Positions 1-7,645 of a stretch of 35,444 bases of DNA are shown here, in pieces. This stretch comes from Pseudomonadota bacterium. GTDB taxonomy: Bacteria > Pseudomonadota > Gammaproteobacteria > Steroidobacterales > Steroidobacteraceae. The notes below the pieces were generated by a model, which saw nothing but the letters and a program-made list of their open reading frames with translations, did no database searches and was not told where the DNA came from. The stretch lies in NCBI GenBank assembly GCA_021792755.1, contig JAJYUA010000034.1:1-35444 (forward strand), given 5' to 3'. Both the position numbers and the translations under genes were made by a program. Numbering within the stretch: position 1 is the first letter of the stretch; every line of letters starts with the position of its first letter.

Positions 1-158
1 CCGTCAACCACCCTCGGTGGGAGCCGAGTGCCCGAATCGGGCCCGCTCGGATCTGTGCGGGGGGCGTTCAGTAATGTGCGTCCCTACCGCGATCAGGCGT
101 GATTCGGACTATGTGCTTTCGCGTCGGGTACCTTGACAGAGAAGGATCCTGTAGGGCG

Positions 159-176
159 ATTCCTTGGACAAGGAAT
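159..176 (-). terminator. Stem-loop just after the first GT2 gene
   Basis: A perfect 8-bp inverted repeat (attccttg / caaggaat, two bases between) lies 14 to 32 bases past the stop codon of the leftward GT2 gene. No T-run follows it, so it may be a terminator or an mRNA 3'-end stabiliser rather than a classical intrinsic terminator. Positions 1-158 contain no gene I can support. Confidence 0.35.
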
Positions 177-190
177 TCTTCCGGGAGTTC

Positions 191-1207
191 TCAGGAATCC
201 GGGCCAGTGGCGGCCCGTCTCTGCAAGTGTGACGTGGCGCTTCGCCACAGGTTGGCAAGGACCCCGACGGAATGCCCGATGAAATATGCATATCCGACCG
301 CGAGCAGCTGGGGAATCAGGCGCCAGTCGCGCGGGGATTGGCGGAGGCGCTTTGCGGCGAGAAGGCTGGGGGCGACGAGCTGAAGGATCAGGCTGACGCC
401 AAGCCCGTAAAATGACTTCGGGCCCGGCGATAGCGCGGGGATCAGGGTCAGAGCAAGGACGGCGATGGATGCGAGCAAAAAGAAGAAAGTCAGAATCAAG
501 GTCAAATCGAATTCTGTTCTGACTTCAATGTGGTGGCTGCCGTGCCAGATTTCCTTTGTTAGCACATCCTGCCAAGTCTGCGGATATCCATGGTGAACGA
601 TGTGGCAGTCCGAGGTGGATACAAGGGCAAGTCCTCGGGAGCGAATCCGGTTTGACATGTCGTCATCTTCCCCGGAAATCAACGACTCGTCGAATCCCCC
701 TATGTCGCGAAGTAGCGACGTTCGTGCGATGAAACTGGAGGTTGCGATGGCCTTCACGCGCCTCGCCAAGCCAGGTTCAATACTGCTAGGGGCGAGGGAT
801 CTCTCGACCCATGTGCCGTCAGTAGGTGACAGGCACGGCCCGCCTACTGCCCCTATGCTTTCATCCGATTGAAGAAGACCGATTGCGGCCTGCAGCCATG
901 TTGCCGGGACGGAGCAGTCTCCATCGACGTAGGCGACGTATTCGCCTTTCGCGGCGGCAAGGCCGGCATTTCTGACGGATCCTATCTTTCCGGTGGAGAC
1001 AGATAGCACTCGGGCGCCCTCCGCATGTGCCAATTTTGCGGTGCGATCCGTTGAGGAGTGGTCTATGACCAATAACTCGAGCATTTCGCGCGGCCAGCCC
1101 GTTTTCATTACGGAATCGATACATTTCCCAATGTGTCGCTCTTCATTGTGTGCCGGTATGATTACCGATACGTATGGGGTCGTGGAGCGTGGGTGGGCGC
1201 TGTTCAT
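191..1207 (-). CDS. Family 2 glycosyltransferase with C-terminal membrane segments
   Basis: A 338-residue inverting glycosyltransferase that would add one sugar to a lipid-linked exopolysaccharide intermediate at the inner face of the cytoplasmic membrane. A GT-A fold is indicated by VSVIIPAHNE at residues 13-22, a DGD metal/nucleotide motif near residue 95 and GEDDD near residue 178. Hydrophobic stretches near residues 235-260, 265-285 and 295-315 suggest two or three membrane helices, common in processive or membrane-anchored GT2 enzymes. The ATG overlaps the stop of a truncated upstream paralogue (ATGA), so translation is probably coupled to it. It is the last gene of the leftward group that begins with the acyl-AMP ligase. 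Base composition looks less GC-rich than the genes to the right, suggesting a separate origin. Donor and acceptor sugars cannot be read from sequence. Confidence 0.88.
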   Translation of the reverse strand: MNSAHPRSTTPYVSVIIPAHNEERHIGKCIDSVMKTGWPREMLELLVIDHSSTDRTAKLAHAEGARVLSVSTGKIGSVRNAGLAAAKGEYVAYVDGDCSVPATWLQAAIGLLQSDESIGAVGGPCLSPTDGTWVERSLAPSSIEPGLARRVKAIATSSFIARTSLLRDIGGFDESLISGEDDDMSNRIRSRGLALVSTSDCHIVHHGYPQTWQDVLTKEIWHGSHHIEVRTEFDLTLILTFFFLLASIAVLALTLIPALSPGPKSFYGLGVSLILQLVAPSLLAAKRLRQSPRDWRLIPQLLAVGYAYFIGHSVGVLANLWRSATSHLQRRAATGPDS

Positions 1208-1353
1208 TGGATCGGCTTGAGGTCTTCTGAATATGAGAGCGGAATATCAAGTTGCTCGGGTGGCCATCCGGTTCTGCTGACGGATGCGATGCGCTTGCCA
1301 ATGCAATGTTCCTGGTTATGTGCGGGTATGATGACCGTTATTGACGGCGTCAC
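1204..1353 (-). pseudogene. N-terminal remnant of a GT2 glycosyltransferase
   Basis: A 49-residue reading frame starting at a GTG. It matches the N-terminus of the following GT2 gene: VIIPAHNQEHCIGKRI here against VIIPAHNEERHIGKCI there, and TGWPPEQLDI against TGWPREMLEL. After about 37 homologous residues it runs into unrelated sequence and stops, and its TGA overlaps the ATG of the intact gene. It lacks everything needed for catalysis. The most likely origin is an old tandem duplication followed by an internal deletion; the two copies differ too much for a recent event. It may survive only as a translational leader for the downstream gene. Confidence 0.7.
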
Positions 1354-1384
1354 GGGCTTTGTTTTCCCGCGGAACTCACGCGAC

Positions 1385-2608
1385 TCAGGCCGCTGAATCG
1401 TCGAACAAGAAATGCTCGAAGCGCTCCAGCACATGCGACATGTCGAAGGTACGATCGACGTACGCTTTACCACGCATCCCGAGTTCGTATGCATATTGCG
1501 GGTTCTTCAGTAGTGTGCGCGTATGGCCGCGCAGCTCCTCCTCAGTACGGCCAACCAGGATTTCCTCACCCTCGCGCGCGCCGATGCTTTTCAGGCAAAT
1601 CTCCGTGGTCACGACCGGTTTTCCGGCATGCATGGCTTCCATGATCTTGTTCTGCAACCCGGCGCCGGCGACCATGGGGTAGACGAAGACATTGACTTGC
1701 GCGATGTACGGCCAGATGGAGTCTACGGTACCTGTCACTTCCACGTCTGGGCCGGATAAGGCCCTCACTTTATCGACGGGTGAGCGGCCGATGATCATCA
1801 GTTTCAGGTCGGGGAACTCCGTCTTCAGGGGCAGGAACACCTTTTCGTAAAGAAGAAGGGAGCCGCGTACATTTGGGCGGTAACCCATGTTCCCCAAGAA
1901 TCCAATCAGTGGTGCCGTTTGCTTTGCCGAAGCGGATAACGTTTCACCCTCAAGATAGATCCCGTTCGGGATCACTTCTGCGTGAGCGGCTTTGCCGTCC
2001 GCTGAAGCTGCGGAGTCGGGGGCTGAAATATAGGCGGCGGCATCCACTCCTTTCAGGAGGCTCAATTCCCACCGGCGCGTCTTCCACAGATCAAAGGCGC
2101 GGTAGATGCTCATCAAGCCGCCTGGCGGCGGTTCTCTCGAGTAATGGAGGTACGGCGAGTCGATGCTGTCGTAAACAGTGCGGGCTCCGTCTAATTGCGA
2201 TTTCAACCGAGAGAGAAGCTGCCGATGCTCGTGCATCACCCAAAGAACCGAATCATATCGCTGTCCGGTTACAAACTCGCGGAGTTGGCGCAGTACGATG
2301 TCCGAGTGATATCGCGCGAACTGATACGGGCGCCCGAACGGCGACAGCATCTCGATGATGGTGAGGAGTCGATCGGCGAGTGTCGGCGGATTCCCGTTGA
2401 GGTGTTGAATGGAGACCCTCCGGAGTGTCCGTACGACAGGGTCCTCTGGTATCGTATTCCGGGGCTCACTGTGCACGAATACGTCTACAGCGTGTCTTCG
2501 CGACAACGACTCGAGGAGCGGGTAATACCTGATCGAAATCCCATTTTGCCGCGCTGGCCACGGAGCGAGGGGGAATATCATCAAGATGGATTTTGCGTTG
2601 TGGTTCAT
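1385..2608 (-). CDS. Family 4 (GT-B) glycosyltransferase
   Basis: A retaining GT4-type glycosyltransferase of about 407 residues, expected to act on nucleotide sugars at the cytoplasmic face during exopolysaccharide assembly. The N-terminal half has the PLAPWPARQNGISIR-type start of this group. The C-terminal half has the linker PNGIYLE, then IGFLGNMGYRPN, LMIIGRSP and the donor-binding stretch GAGLQNKIMEAM with the conserved glutamate. It resembles the sugar transferases found in exosortase (PEP-CTERM) exopolysaccharide loci. The start is uncertain: an ATG at 2608 is used here, but an in-frame GTG at 2623 would leave only 5 bp after the upstream sulfotransferase stop. No strong ribosome binding site is visible for either. 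It sits mid-operon between the sulfotransferase and the GT2 remnant, and shares their lower GC content. Confidence 0.87.
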   Translation of the reverse strand: MNHNAKSILMIFPLAPWPARQNGISIRYYPLLESLSRRHAVDVFVHSEPRNTIPEDPVVRTLRRVSIQHLNGNPPTLADRLLTIIEMLSPFGRPYQFARYHSDIVLRQLREFVTGQRYDSVLWVMHEHRQLLSRLKSQLDGARTVYDSIDSPYLHYSREPPPGGLMSIYRAFDLWKTRRWELSLLKGVDAAAYISAPDSAASADGKAAHAEVIPNGIYLEGETLSASAKQTAPLIGFLGNMGYRPNVRGSLLLYEKVFLPLKTEFPDLKLMIIGRSPVDKVRALSGPDVEVTGTVDSIWPYIAQVNVFVYPMVAGAGLQNKIMEAMHAGKPVVTTEICLKSIGAREGEEILVGRTEEELRGHTRTLLKNPQYAYELGMRGKAYVDRTFDMSHVLERFEHFLFDDSAA

Positions 2609-2628
2609 CGGCTGGTGGGGCACGGCGC

Positions 2629-3555
2629 TTAGTATCCGACGGTCTTTTGAGTTTTGCGTGTCACGAAGTCCAAAATGGCTCTGTCCGGCCAGGACAGATT
2701 TGCGGGTGTTCCGCGCGAGTCCCCGATGTCGCGCCGCTGAAGAGTGGACGAACGGGAAACGGGCCAGCCGAGATACTTCGATAGCCGTTCGACGTCCGCG
2801 GGATTGTCGAGGTCTTCGTAGCGAATCAACAGGCCACCCGCACTGCGGTGTCCCTCAACGAAACTGTGGGTCATTTCGGCCCAGTGCCTACCGAATTCGT
2901 ATGGGGTGCTGAGCAGGTCATCAGGCCAGCTCCGGAACCAACGTGCTTCGAGGCGGCGAAACGACAGATAGGCATCGTGCGGATGACGATACAGAAACAG
3001 GATCTTGCATTTAGGGTAAAGGGCTCGGAAATACATCGCGTGATCGATCGTCAGCCGCACCTCCTTGATACCCCATCGGTTTCGGCCGGTCGCCCGGGCC
3101 TGCTCTCCGTAAACGCTATCGAAGAATCGGCGATGTGCCTTTACCAGATAGTCGACGTCCGGGTACAGGTTTGCGACCCATTCATCTGACAGGTTCTTGT
3201 CGTCGCGTCTTGAGAGGAAAAAGCGCTCGAATGGCCACTGGGCCGTGAAGCAGCGGAATTGGTTTGCCATGCAGTCATGGATGTTCGAGTGGTCGAAGGG
3301 CTCGCCCCATATGAGAATGTCCCGGTTGTGCTCCATGATCATGCGTTGCAGCAATGTGGAGCCGGATCGCCACCCTGCCGAAAGCAGGAATATCGGTTGT
3401 TCGTCACATTCCCGGGTTTCCGGGGAAACCCGGGCGAGTGCGTCCTGAAGTCGAGAAGCGAGATCTGCAGAAGCACGGCGCGACGGGTTTTTGAGGTTCC
3501 ACGAGCCAGCGGGTCCAAAAAGGGCTCGGACGAGATTTTTCAGAGGTCTGGTCAT
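2629..3555 (-). CDS. PAPS-dependent sulfotransferase (cluster member 1)
   Basis: A 308-residue sulfotransferase predicted to move a sulfuryl group from PAPS to a hydroxyl or amine, here most likely on a sugar of the polysaccharide. The 5'-phosphosulfate-binding loop is FLLSAGWRSGSTLL at residues 56-69. The 3'-phosphate-binding region is LYRHPHDAYLSFRR in the middle of the protein, and LLIRYEDL near the C-terminus is also typical. The ATG at 3555 is chosen because the extension back to a GTG at 3711 has no family-like sequence, but neither start has a clear ribosome binding site. It follows the acyl-AMP ligase by 163 bp and precedes the GT4 gene by 20 bp. The sugar acceptor is unknown. Its motifs and length differ from the second sulfotransferase of the locus. 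Confidence 0.87.
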   Translation of the reverse strand: MTRPLKNLVRALFGPAGSWNLKNPSRRASADLASRLQDALARVSPETRECDEQPIFLLSAGWRSGSTLLQRMIMEHNRDILIWGEPFDHSNIHDCMANQFRCFTAQWPFERFFLSRRDDKNLSDEWVANLYPDVDYLVKAHRRFFDSVYGEQARATGRNRWGIKEVRLTIDHAMYFRALYPKCKILFLYRHPHDAYLSFRRLEARWFRSWPDDLLSTPYEFGRHWAEMTHSFVEGHRSAGGLLIRYEDLDNPADVERLSKYLGWPVSRSSTLQRRDIGDSRGTPANLSWPDRAILDFVTRKTQKTVGY

Positions 3556-3718
3556 GATAGCGCCGGTCCGCGGTAATGCCAGGCGGGAGGAGGCCGGGAT
3601 TGGGCTGTGTGCCGATAACGGGCGGCCGGTGCTCGCCGTTGCGGAGTCGGTGGCGGGTTTCACAACTGTACCCCTGACATCGAAGAATTGAAGAGCTTGG
3701 AATGAAGGCACACTTCAG

Positions 3719-5302
3719 TCATCGTGCGTGGCTCGCTTGCGATGAGGCTGCCGGAGGTGGTTGTTCCGCCAGCCGTCTTTTGTTGACTTTGCCATTCGAG
3801 GTTCTCGGCAGGCTCTCGCACAGGATCACTTGGGTGGGCACCATGTATGATTCGAGATGCTTCGCGCTCGTGGCGCGAATGGAGTGCGCGGTCAAGCCGG
3901 AATCCGCAACCACGTACGCCCGCACCGCTTCACCGAGCAGCGGATCGGGAACGCCGACGACGGCTGCCTCGCGCACCCCGGGGATGCGGTGCAGGGCAGT
4001 TTCCACTTCGACCGGGCTCACCTTCTCGCCCCGGGTCTTGATGATGTCGTCGGTCCGTGCGACGAAGTAAAGAAAGCCCTGCTCGTCCATGCGAAAGAGG
4101 TCGTGGGTGCACAGCACCCGCTCGCCGGGGAGCTTGCCGGGCTTGAGCATCTCTGCGCTGAGATCCGGCCGGTTCCAATAGCCGGCCATGACGTGCGGGC
4201 CGCGGACGTAGAGGATACCGGTCTCGCCGGGCGGGACCGGCTTGCCTTCCTCGCTGAGCAGGTAGACCTCGGTGCCCGGGATCGCCTTGCCCACCGAGCC
4301 CGGCTTGGCGTCGATGAGCCCAGGGTCCAGGTAGCTCACGCGCTTGCACTCCGTGAGGCCGTACATCTTGTAGATCCGCGCATGGGGGAAGACCTCGCGC
4401 AGGCCGCCCACGAACGGCTCCGGCAGCGCCGCCGCGGTATTGGTGAGGCGTGCGACCGAGGGGAAGCAGAGGGGCGCGCGCCGGTGGGCGGCGAGCAGGG
4501 TGGCGAAGATCGTCGGCACGCCCGGGAAAACCGTCACGCGCTCCTCGCGCATGCGGCCTAGCACCTGGCCGAGGAAGGTGAAGGACCGCTCGAGCACCAG
4601 GCAGGCCCCGAGCGCGACGGCCATGAGGAGCTGGTACAGGCCGTAATCGAACGACAGCGGCAGCACACAGAGGATCCGCTCGTCCTGCGTGAGGCACAGG
4701 TACTCGATGAGACTGCCGACGGTGAACACCATCGCCTGGTGCGTCTGCATGACGCCCTTCGGACTGCCGGTGCTGCCCGAGGTATAGAGGATCGCGGCGA
4801 GATCCAGGGGGATCACCGGCACGGGCTCTGCCAGCGGCTGTGTGCGCTCGAGGGCGGCCTCGAGCGAGTCGGCGCCCTTCGCCTCGCCCGCGCACAGCAG
4901 CGCCGGGGGCGCCTCGAGCCCCCGAAGCGCCTCCTCGAACGCCGGCCGAAGCGCGCTGTCCGTGACCAGCGCGCGCGCGCCACAGTCCTCGAGGATGAAC
5001 CGCAGCTTGCCCGCCCTGGTCTGCGGATTGACGAGGACGAAGACACCGCCGGCGATCAGCGTGCCAAAGATCGCCGCGGCGCAGGTCGCGCAGTTCTCCA
5101 GGTAGATGGCGACCCGATCGCCCCGGCCGACGCCGCGGGCGCGCAATGCGCCGGCCATCCGCTGCGCAGCGTCAAGGAGCTGCCCGAAGGTATGGGCGCG
5201 TCCGTCGGCAACCAACGCGGCTCTCTCCCGCGCATCCGGGTCGCCGCGTTGCAACAGGCTCTCATGCAGCAGGCGTTGGGCTTTCAGGGGTTTCTCGGCC
5301 AC
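3719..5302 (-). CDS. Acyl-AMP ligase, exopolysaccharide-associated
   Basis: A 527-residue AMP-forming ligase of the ANL superfamily. It should adenylate a carboxylic acid and pass it to a thiol, very probably the phosphopantetheine of the carrier protein encoded divergently next door. Signatures are the P-loop LYTSGSTGSPKGVMQT near residue 171, MYGLTECKRVSY in the acyl pocket region, DLFRMDEQGFLYFVARTDD at the hinge, and the catalytic lysine in PRTSNGKVNKRRL near the C-terminus. Translation starts at a GTG with GGAGG seven bases upstream. It resembles the AMP-forming ligase family associated with exosortase A loci. The acid substrate cannot be deduced; it could be an amino, hydroxy or fatty acid that decorates the glycan. 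It is the first gene of the leftward group. Confidence 0.9.
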   Translation of the reverse strand: MAEKPLKAQRLLHESLLQRGDPDARERAALVADGRAHTFGQLLDAAQRMAGALRARGVGRGDRVAIYLENCATCAAAIFGTLIAGGVFVLVNPQTRAGKLRFILEDCGARALVTDSALRPAFEEALRGLEAPPALLCAGEAKGADSLEAALERTQPLAEPVPVIPLDLAAILYTSGSTGSPKGVMQTHQAMVFTVGSLIEYLCLTQDERILCVLPLSFDYGLYQLLMAVALGACLVLERSFTFLGQVLGRMREERVTVFPGVPTIFATLLAAHRRAPLCFPSVARLTNTAAALPEPFVGGLREVFPHARIYKMYGLTECKRVSYLDPGLIDAKPGSVGKAIPGTEVYLLSEEGKPVPPGETGILYVRGPHVMAGYWNRPDLSAEMLKPGKLPGERVLCTHDLFRMDEQGFLYFVARTDDIIKTRGEKVSPVEVETALHRIPGVREAAVVGVPDPLLGEAVRAYVVADSGLTAHSIRATSAKHLESYMVPTQVILCESLPRTSNGKVNKRRLAEQPPPAASSQASHAR

Positions 5303-5407
5303 GCGAGGGCCTCCGAGGGCGTCGGCGCGGGAGCGTGACAGAATTCCTTGAGCATATGCGGCCCGAGCATATACTTACCGTCCAGGGGGTGAAAGGGATC
5401 GGTTCGC
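5303..5407. promoter_or_regulatory. Divergent promoter gap with repeated GAGCATAT
   Basis: This 105-bp gap separates the leftward ligase gene from the rightward carrier-protein gene and must carry promoters for both groups. GAGCATAT occurs at 5350-5357 and again at 5365-5372, 15 bp apart, and the first copy contains the palindrome GCATATGC. Spacing of about one and a half helical turns could suit a paired operator, and the second copy runs into TATACT, a possible -10 element for the rightward genes. No regulator is assigned. Confidence 0.4.
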
Positions 5408-5656
5408 ATGACTTTGCGCGCGGAGCTCAGGCAATTCATCTTGGAAAACTTTCTGCTGACGCGGGACGATTCCTCCCTCGGTGATGCCGACTCCCTGACG
5501 GCGCGGGGGATCCTGGACTCCACCGGCGCGCTCGAGCTCGTGATGCACCTCGAGGAGCGGTACGGCATCACGGTTCAGGACGAGGAGCTGCATCCCGACA
5601 ACCTGGATTCCATCGACCGGATCGCCGCCTTCATCGAGCGCAAGCGCGCCGCCTGA
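5408..5656 (+). CDS. Acyl carrier protein
   Basis: An 82-residue acidic helical carrier protein. The phosphopantetheine attachment site is the serine at position 38 in GILDSTGALELV, where the usual DSL is DST. The rest follows the four-helix pattern, with EERYGITV and DNLDSIDRIAAFI in helices three and four. It is encoded opposite an acyl-AMP ligase and 48 bp before an AsnB-type amidotransferase, so it most likely holds an activated acyl group for transfer to the polysaccharide rather than serving fatty acid synthesis. Similar ligase, carrier and amidotransferase trios are known from exosortase-linked exopolysaccharide loci. No phosphopantetheinyl transferase is seen in the window, so a housekeeping one must charge it. 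Confidence 0.9.
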   Translation: MTLRAELRQFILENFLLTRDDSSLGDADSLTARGILDSTGALELVMHLEERYGITVQDEELHPDNLDSIDRIAAFIERKRAA

Positions 5657-5704
5657 GGGACCGCCGATCATGACACCCCATCCAGCAGAGGAGAGCTAAC
5701 CCCG

Positions 5705-7645
5705 GTGTGCGGCATCGCCGGCGCCCTGCTCGTGCAGGGTCAGGCCCCGCTCCCCGATCCTGCGCGCATGATCGCGACCCTGCGGCATCGCGGGCCGGAT
5801 GGGACGGGGTGTTTCCGCTCCCCGGTGTGCGCGCTGGCGAGCGCCCGCCTCAGCATCATCGACCTTCAGACCGGCGAGCAGCCGCTCGCCAACGAGGACG
5901 AGAGCGTCTGGACGGTGTTGAACGGGGAAATCTTCAACTACCTCGAGCTGCGCGCCGAGCTCAAAGCCCGCGGCCACCGGTTTCGGACCCGCTCGGATAC
6001 CGAGGTCATCGTTCACGCCTACGAGGAATACGGCGAGCGGTTCATCGAGCGTCTGACCGGCCAGTTCGCGCTCGCCCTGTGGGATGTGCGGCGGCAACGG
6101 CTGCTGCTCGTGCGCGATCCTGTCGGGATCCGGCCGCTCTTCTACACGAGGGTCGGTGGACAGCTGCTGTTCGCCTCCGAGATCAAGGCCCTTCTCGCCG
6201 CCCCGGTGACGGCCGGCCTGGATGAGCAGGGGCTGGCGCAGGTCTTCACGTTCTGGGGCACGGTGGGCGAGCGCACGGTGTTCAAGGGCATCCGCAGCCT
6301 GCCCCCGGGACACCGGCTCGTCGTGGAGAAGGGCACCGAGCGGCTCGAAGGCTACTGGGACTGGACGTTCCCGCAGGGGCAGGGCCGGACGGATCTTTCC
6401 GAGGACGAGGCCGCGGAGGGTCTGCATGCGCTGCTCACCGATGTCGTGCGCCAGCAGCTGCGCGCCGATGTGCCCGTCGGGGCCTACTTGAGCGGGGGGC
6501 TGGATTCCTCCGGGATTGCCGCCCTCGCCCGCGAGCAGGTCGGGACGCTGCAAACGTTCTCCCTCACCTTCGAGGACCCCGAATTCGACGAGAGCGCCTA
6601 TCAGCGCCAGATGGCGGATTTCCTCGGGGTCCGGCATTGCACGTTCCGGTGCACGGCGCTGGACATCGGCAACGCCTTCCCGGATTTGATCCGGCATACG
6701 GAAACGCCGGTGCTGCGCACCGCGCCCGCCCCCCTGATGCTGCTGGCGCGGCACGTGCATGAAGCCGGGCTCAAGGTGGTCCTCACGGGGGAGGGGGCGG
6801 ATGAGGTCTTCGGCGGCTACGACCTCTTCAAGGAAGGCAAGATCCGCCGCTTCTGGGCCCGGCAGCCGGACTCGAAATGGCGGCCGCTGCTGTTCGGCCG
6901 GCTCTACCCCTATCTGACGCGCTCGCCGGTGGCCAACCGGCACTTTGCGCGCCTGTTCTTCGGCCAGCGCCTGCAAGAGCTCGACAACCCCTTCTACGCG
7001 CATCTGACCCGCTGGAGCAGTACGCGCGGCATCTTCAAGCTCCTCTCGCCGGAGCTGCTGGCGAGCCTCTCGAGCGCAGCGCCGGAAGAGACGCTCAGGC
7101 GCCAGCTGCCGGCCGAGTTTCCCGCCTGGAGCGAGCTGGCGCGGGACCAGTACATCGAGGTCAAGACCCTGCTGGAAGGCTACCTGCTCTCCTCCCAGGG
7201 CGACCGGGTCTCGATGGCGCACTCGGTGGAGGGCCGCGTCCCGTACCTCGACACCCGGGTGATCGAGTTCGCCAATGGCTTGAGTGCGCGCTACAAGCTG
7301 CGCGGCCTGCGCGAGAAAGTCCTGCTGCGCCGCGCGCTGAGGCGGGCCGTGCCGCCGGCCATCCTCGAGCGCGTCAAGCAGCCCTACCGCGCCCCGGACA
7401 GCCGCTGCTTCTTTGAGGGCGGCAGGCCTTTGGCATACGTGCAGGAGCTGATGAGCCCGGCGAATGTGCGCCGCAGCGGCTATTTCCGTCCCGAGGCCGT
7501 GCAGCGGCTGCTCGAGAAGTGCCGGACGGGGCGCGCGCTCGGGGCGGGCGACAACATGGCCTTCGTCGGCGTACTCTCGACGCTGCTGCTGCAGGAGCAA
7601 TTCTTCGGGGGGCGGGCGGCGCCGGCGGCGCCGGTGAGCGCATGA
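5705..7645 (+). CDS. AsnB-type glutamine amidotransferase
   Basis: A 646-residue class II amidotransferase of the asparagine synthase (glutamine-hydrolysing) family. The GTG start is fixed by the sequence: the next codon is Cys2, the N-terminal nucleophile exposed when Met1 is removed (MCGIAGALL), and GAGGAGAG lies upstream at about 5687. Glutaminase motifs LRHRGPDG and the RLSIIDL region are present. The synthetase half has the pyrophosphatase loop LSGGLDSSG near residue 263 and GEGADEVFGGYDLF. Family members release ammonia from glutamine and channel it to an adenylated carboxylate. In this setting the acceptor may be a carrier-bound acyl group or an uronic acid rather than aspartate. It resembles the exosortase A-associated amidotransferase. 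Its stop overlaps the next gene's start by ATGA. Confidence 0.9.
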   Translation: MCGIAGALLVQGQAPLPDPARMIATLRHRGPDGTGCFRSPVCALASARLSIIDLQTGEQPLANEDESVWTVLNGEIFNYLELRAELKARGHRFRTRSDTEVIVHAYEEYGERFIERLTGQFALALWDVRRQRLLLVRDPVGIRPLFYTRVGGQLLFASEIKALLAAPVTAGLDEQGLAQVFTFWGTVGERTVFKGIRSLPPGHRLVVEKGTERLEGYWDWTFPQGQGRTDLSEDEAAEGLHALLTDVVRQQLRADVPVGAYLSGGLDSSGIAALAREQVGTLQTFSLTFEDPEFDESAYQRQMADFLGVRHCTFRCTALDIGNAFPDLIRHTETPVLRTAPAPLMLLARHVHEAGLKVVLTGEGADEVFGGYDLFKEGKIRRFWARQPDSKWRPLLFGRLYPYLTRSPVANRHFARLFFGQRLQELDNPFYAHLTRWSSTRGIFKLLSPELLASLSSAAPEETLRRQLPAEFPAWSELARDQYIEVKTLLEGYLLSSQGDRVSMAHSVEGRVPYLDTRVIEFANGLSARYKLRGLREKVLLRRALRRAVPPAILERVKQPYRAPDSRCFFEGGRPLAYVQELMSPANVRRSGYFRPEAVQRLLEKCRTGRALGAGDNMAFVGVLSTLLLQEQFFGGRAAPAAPVSA

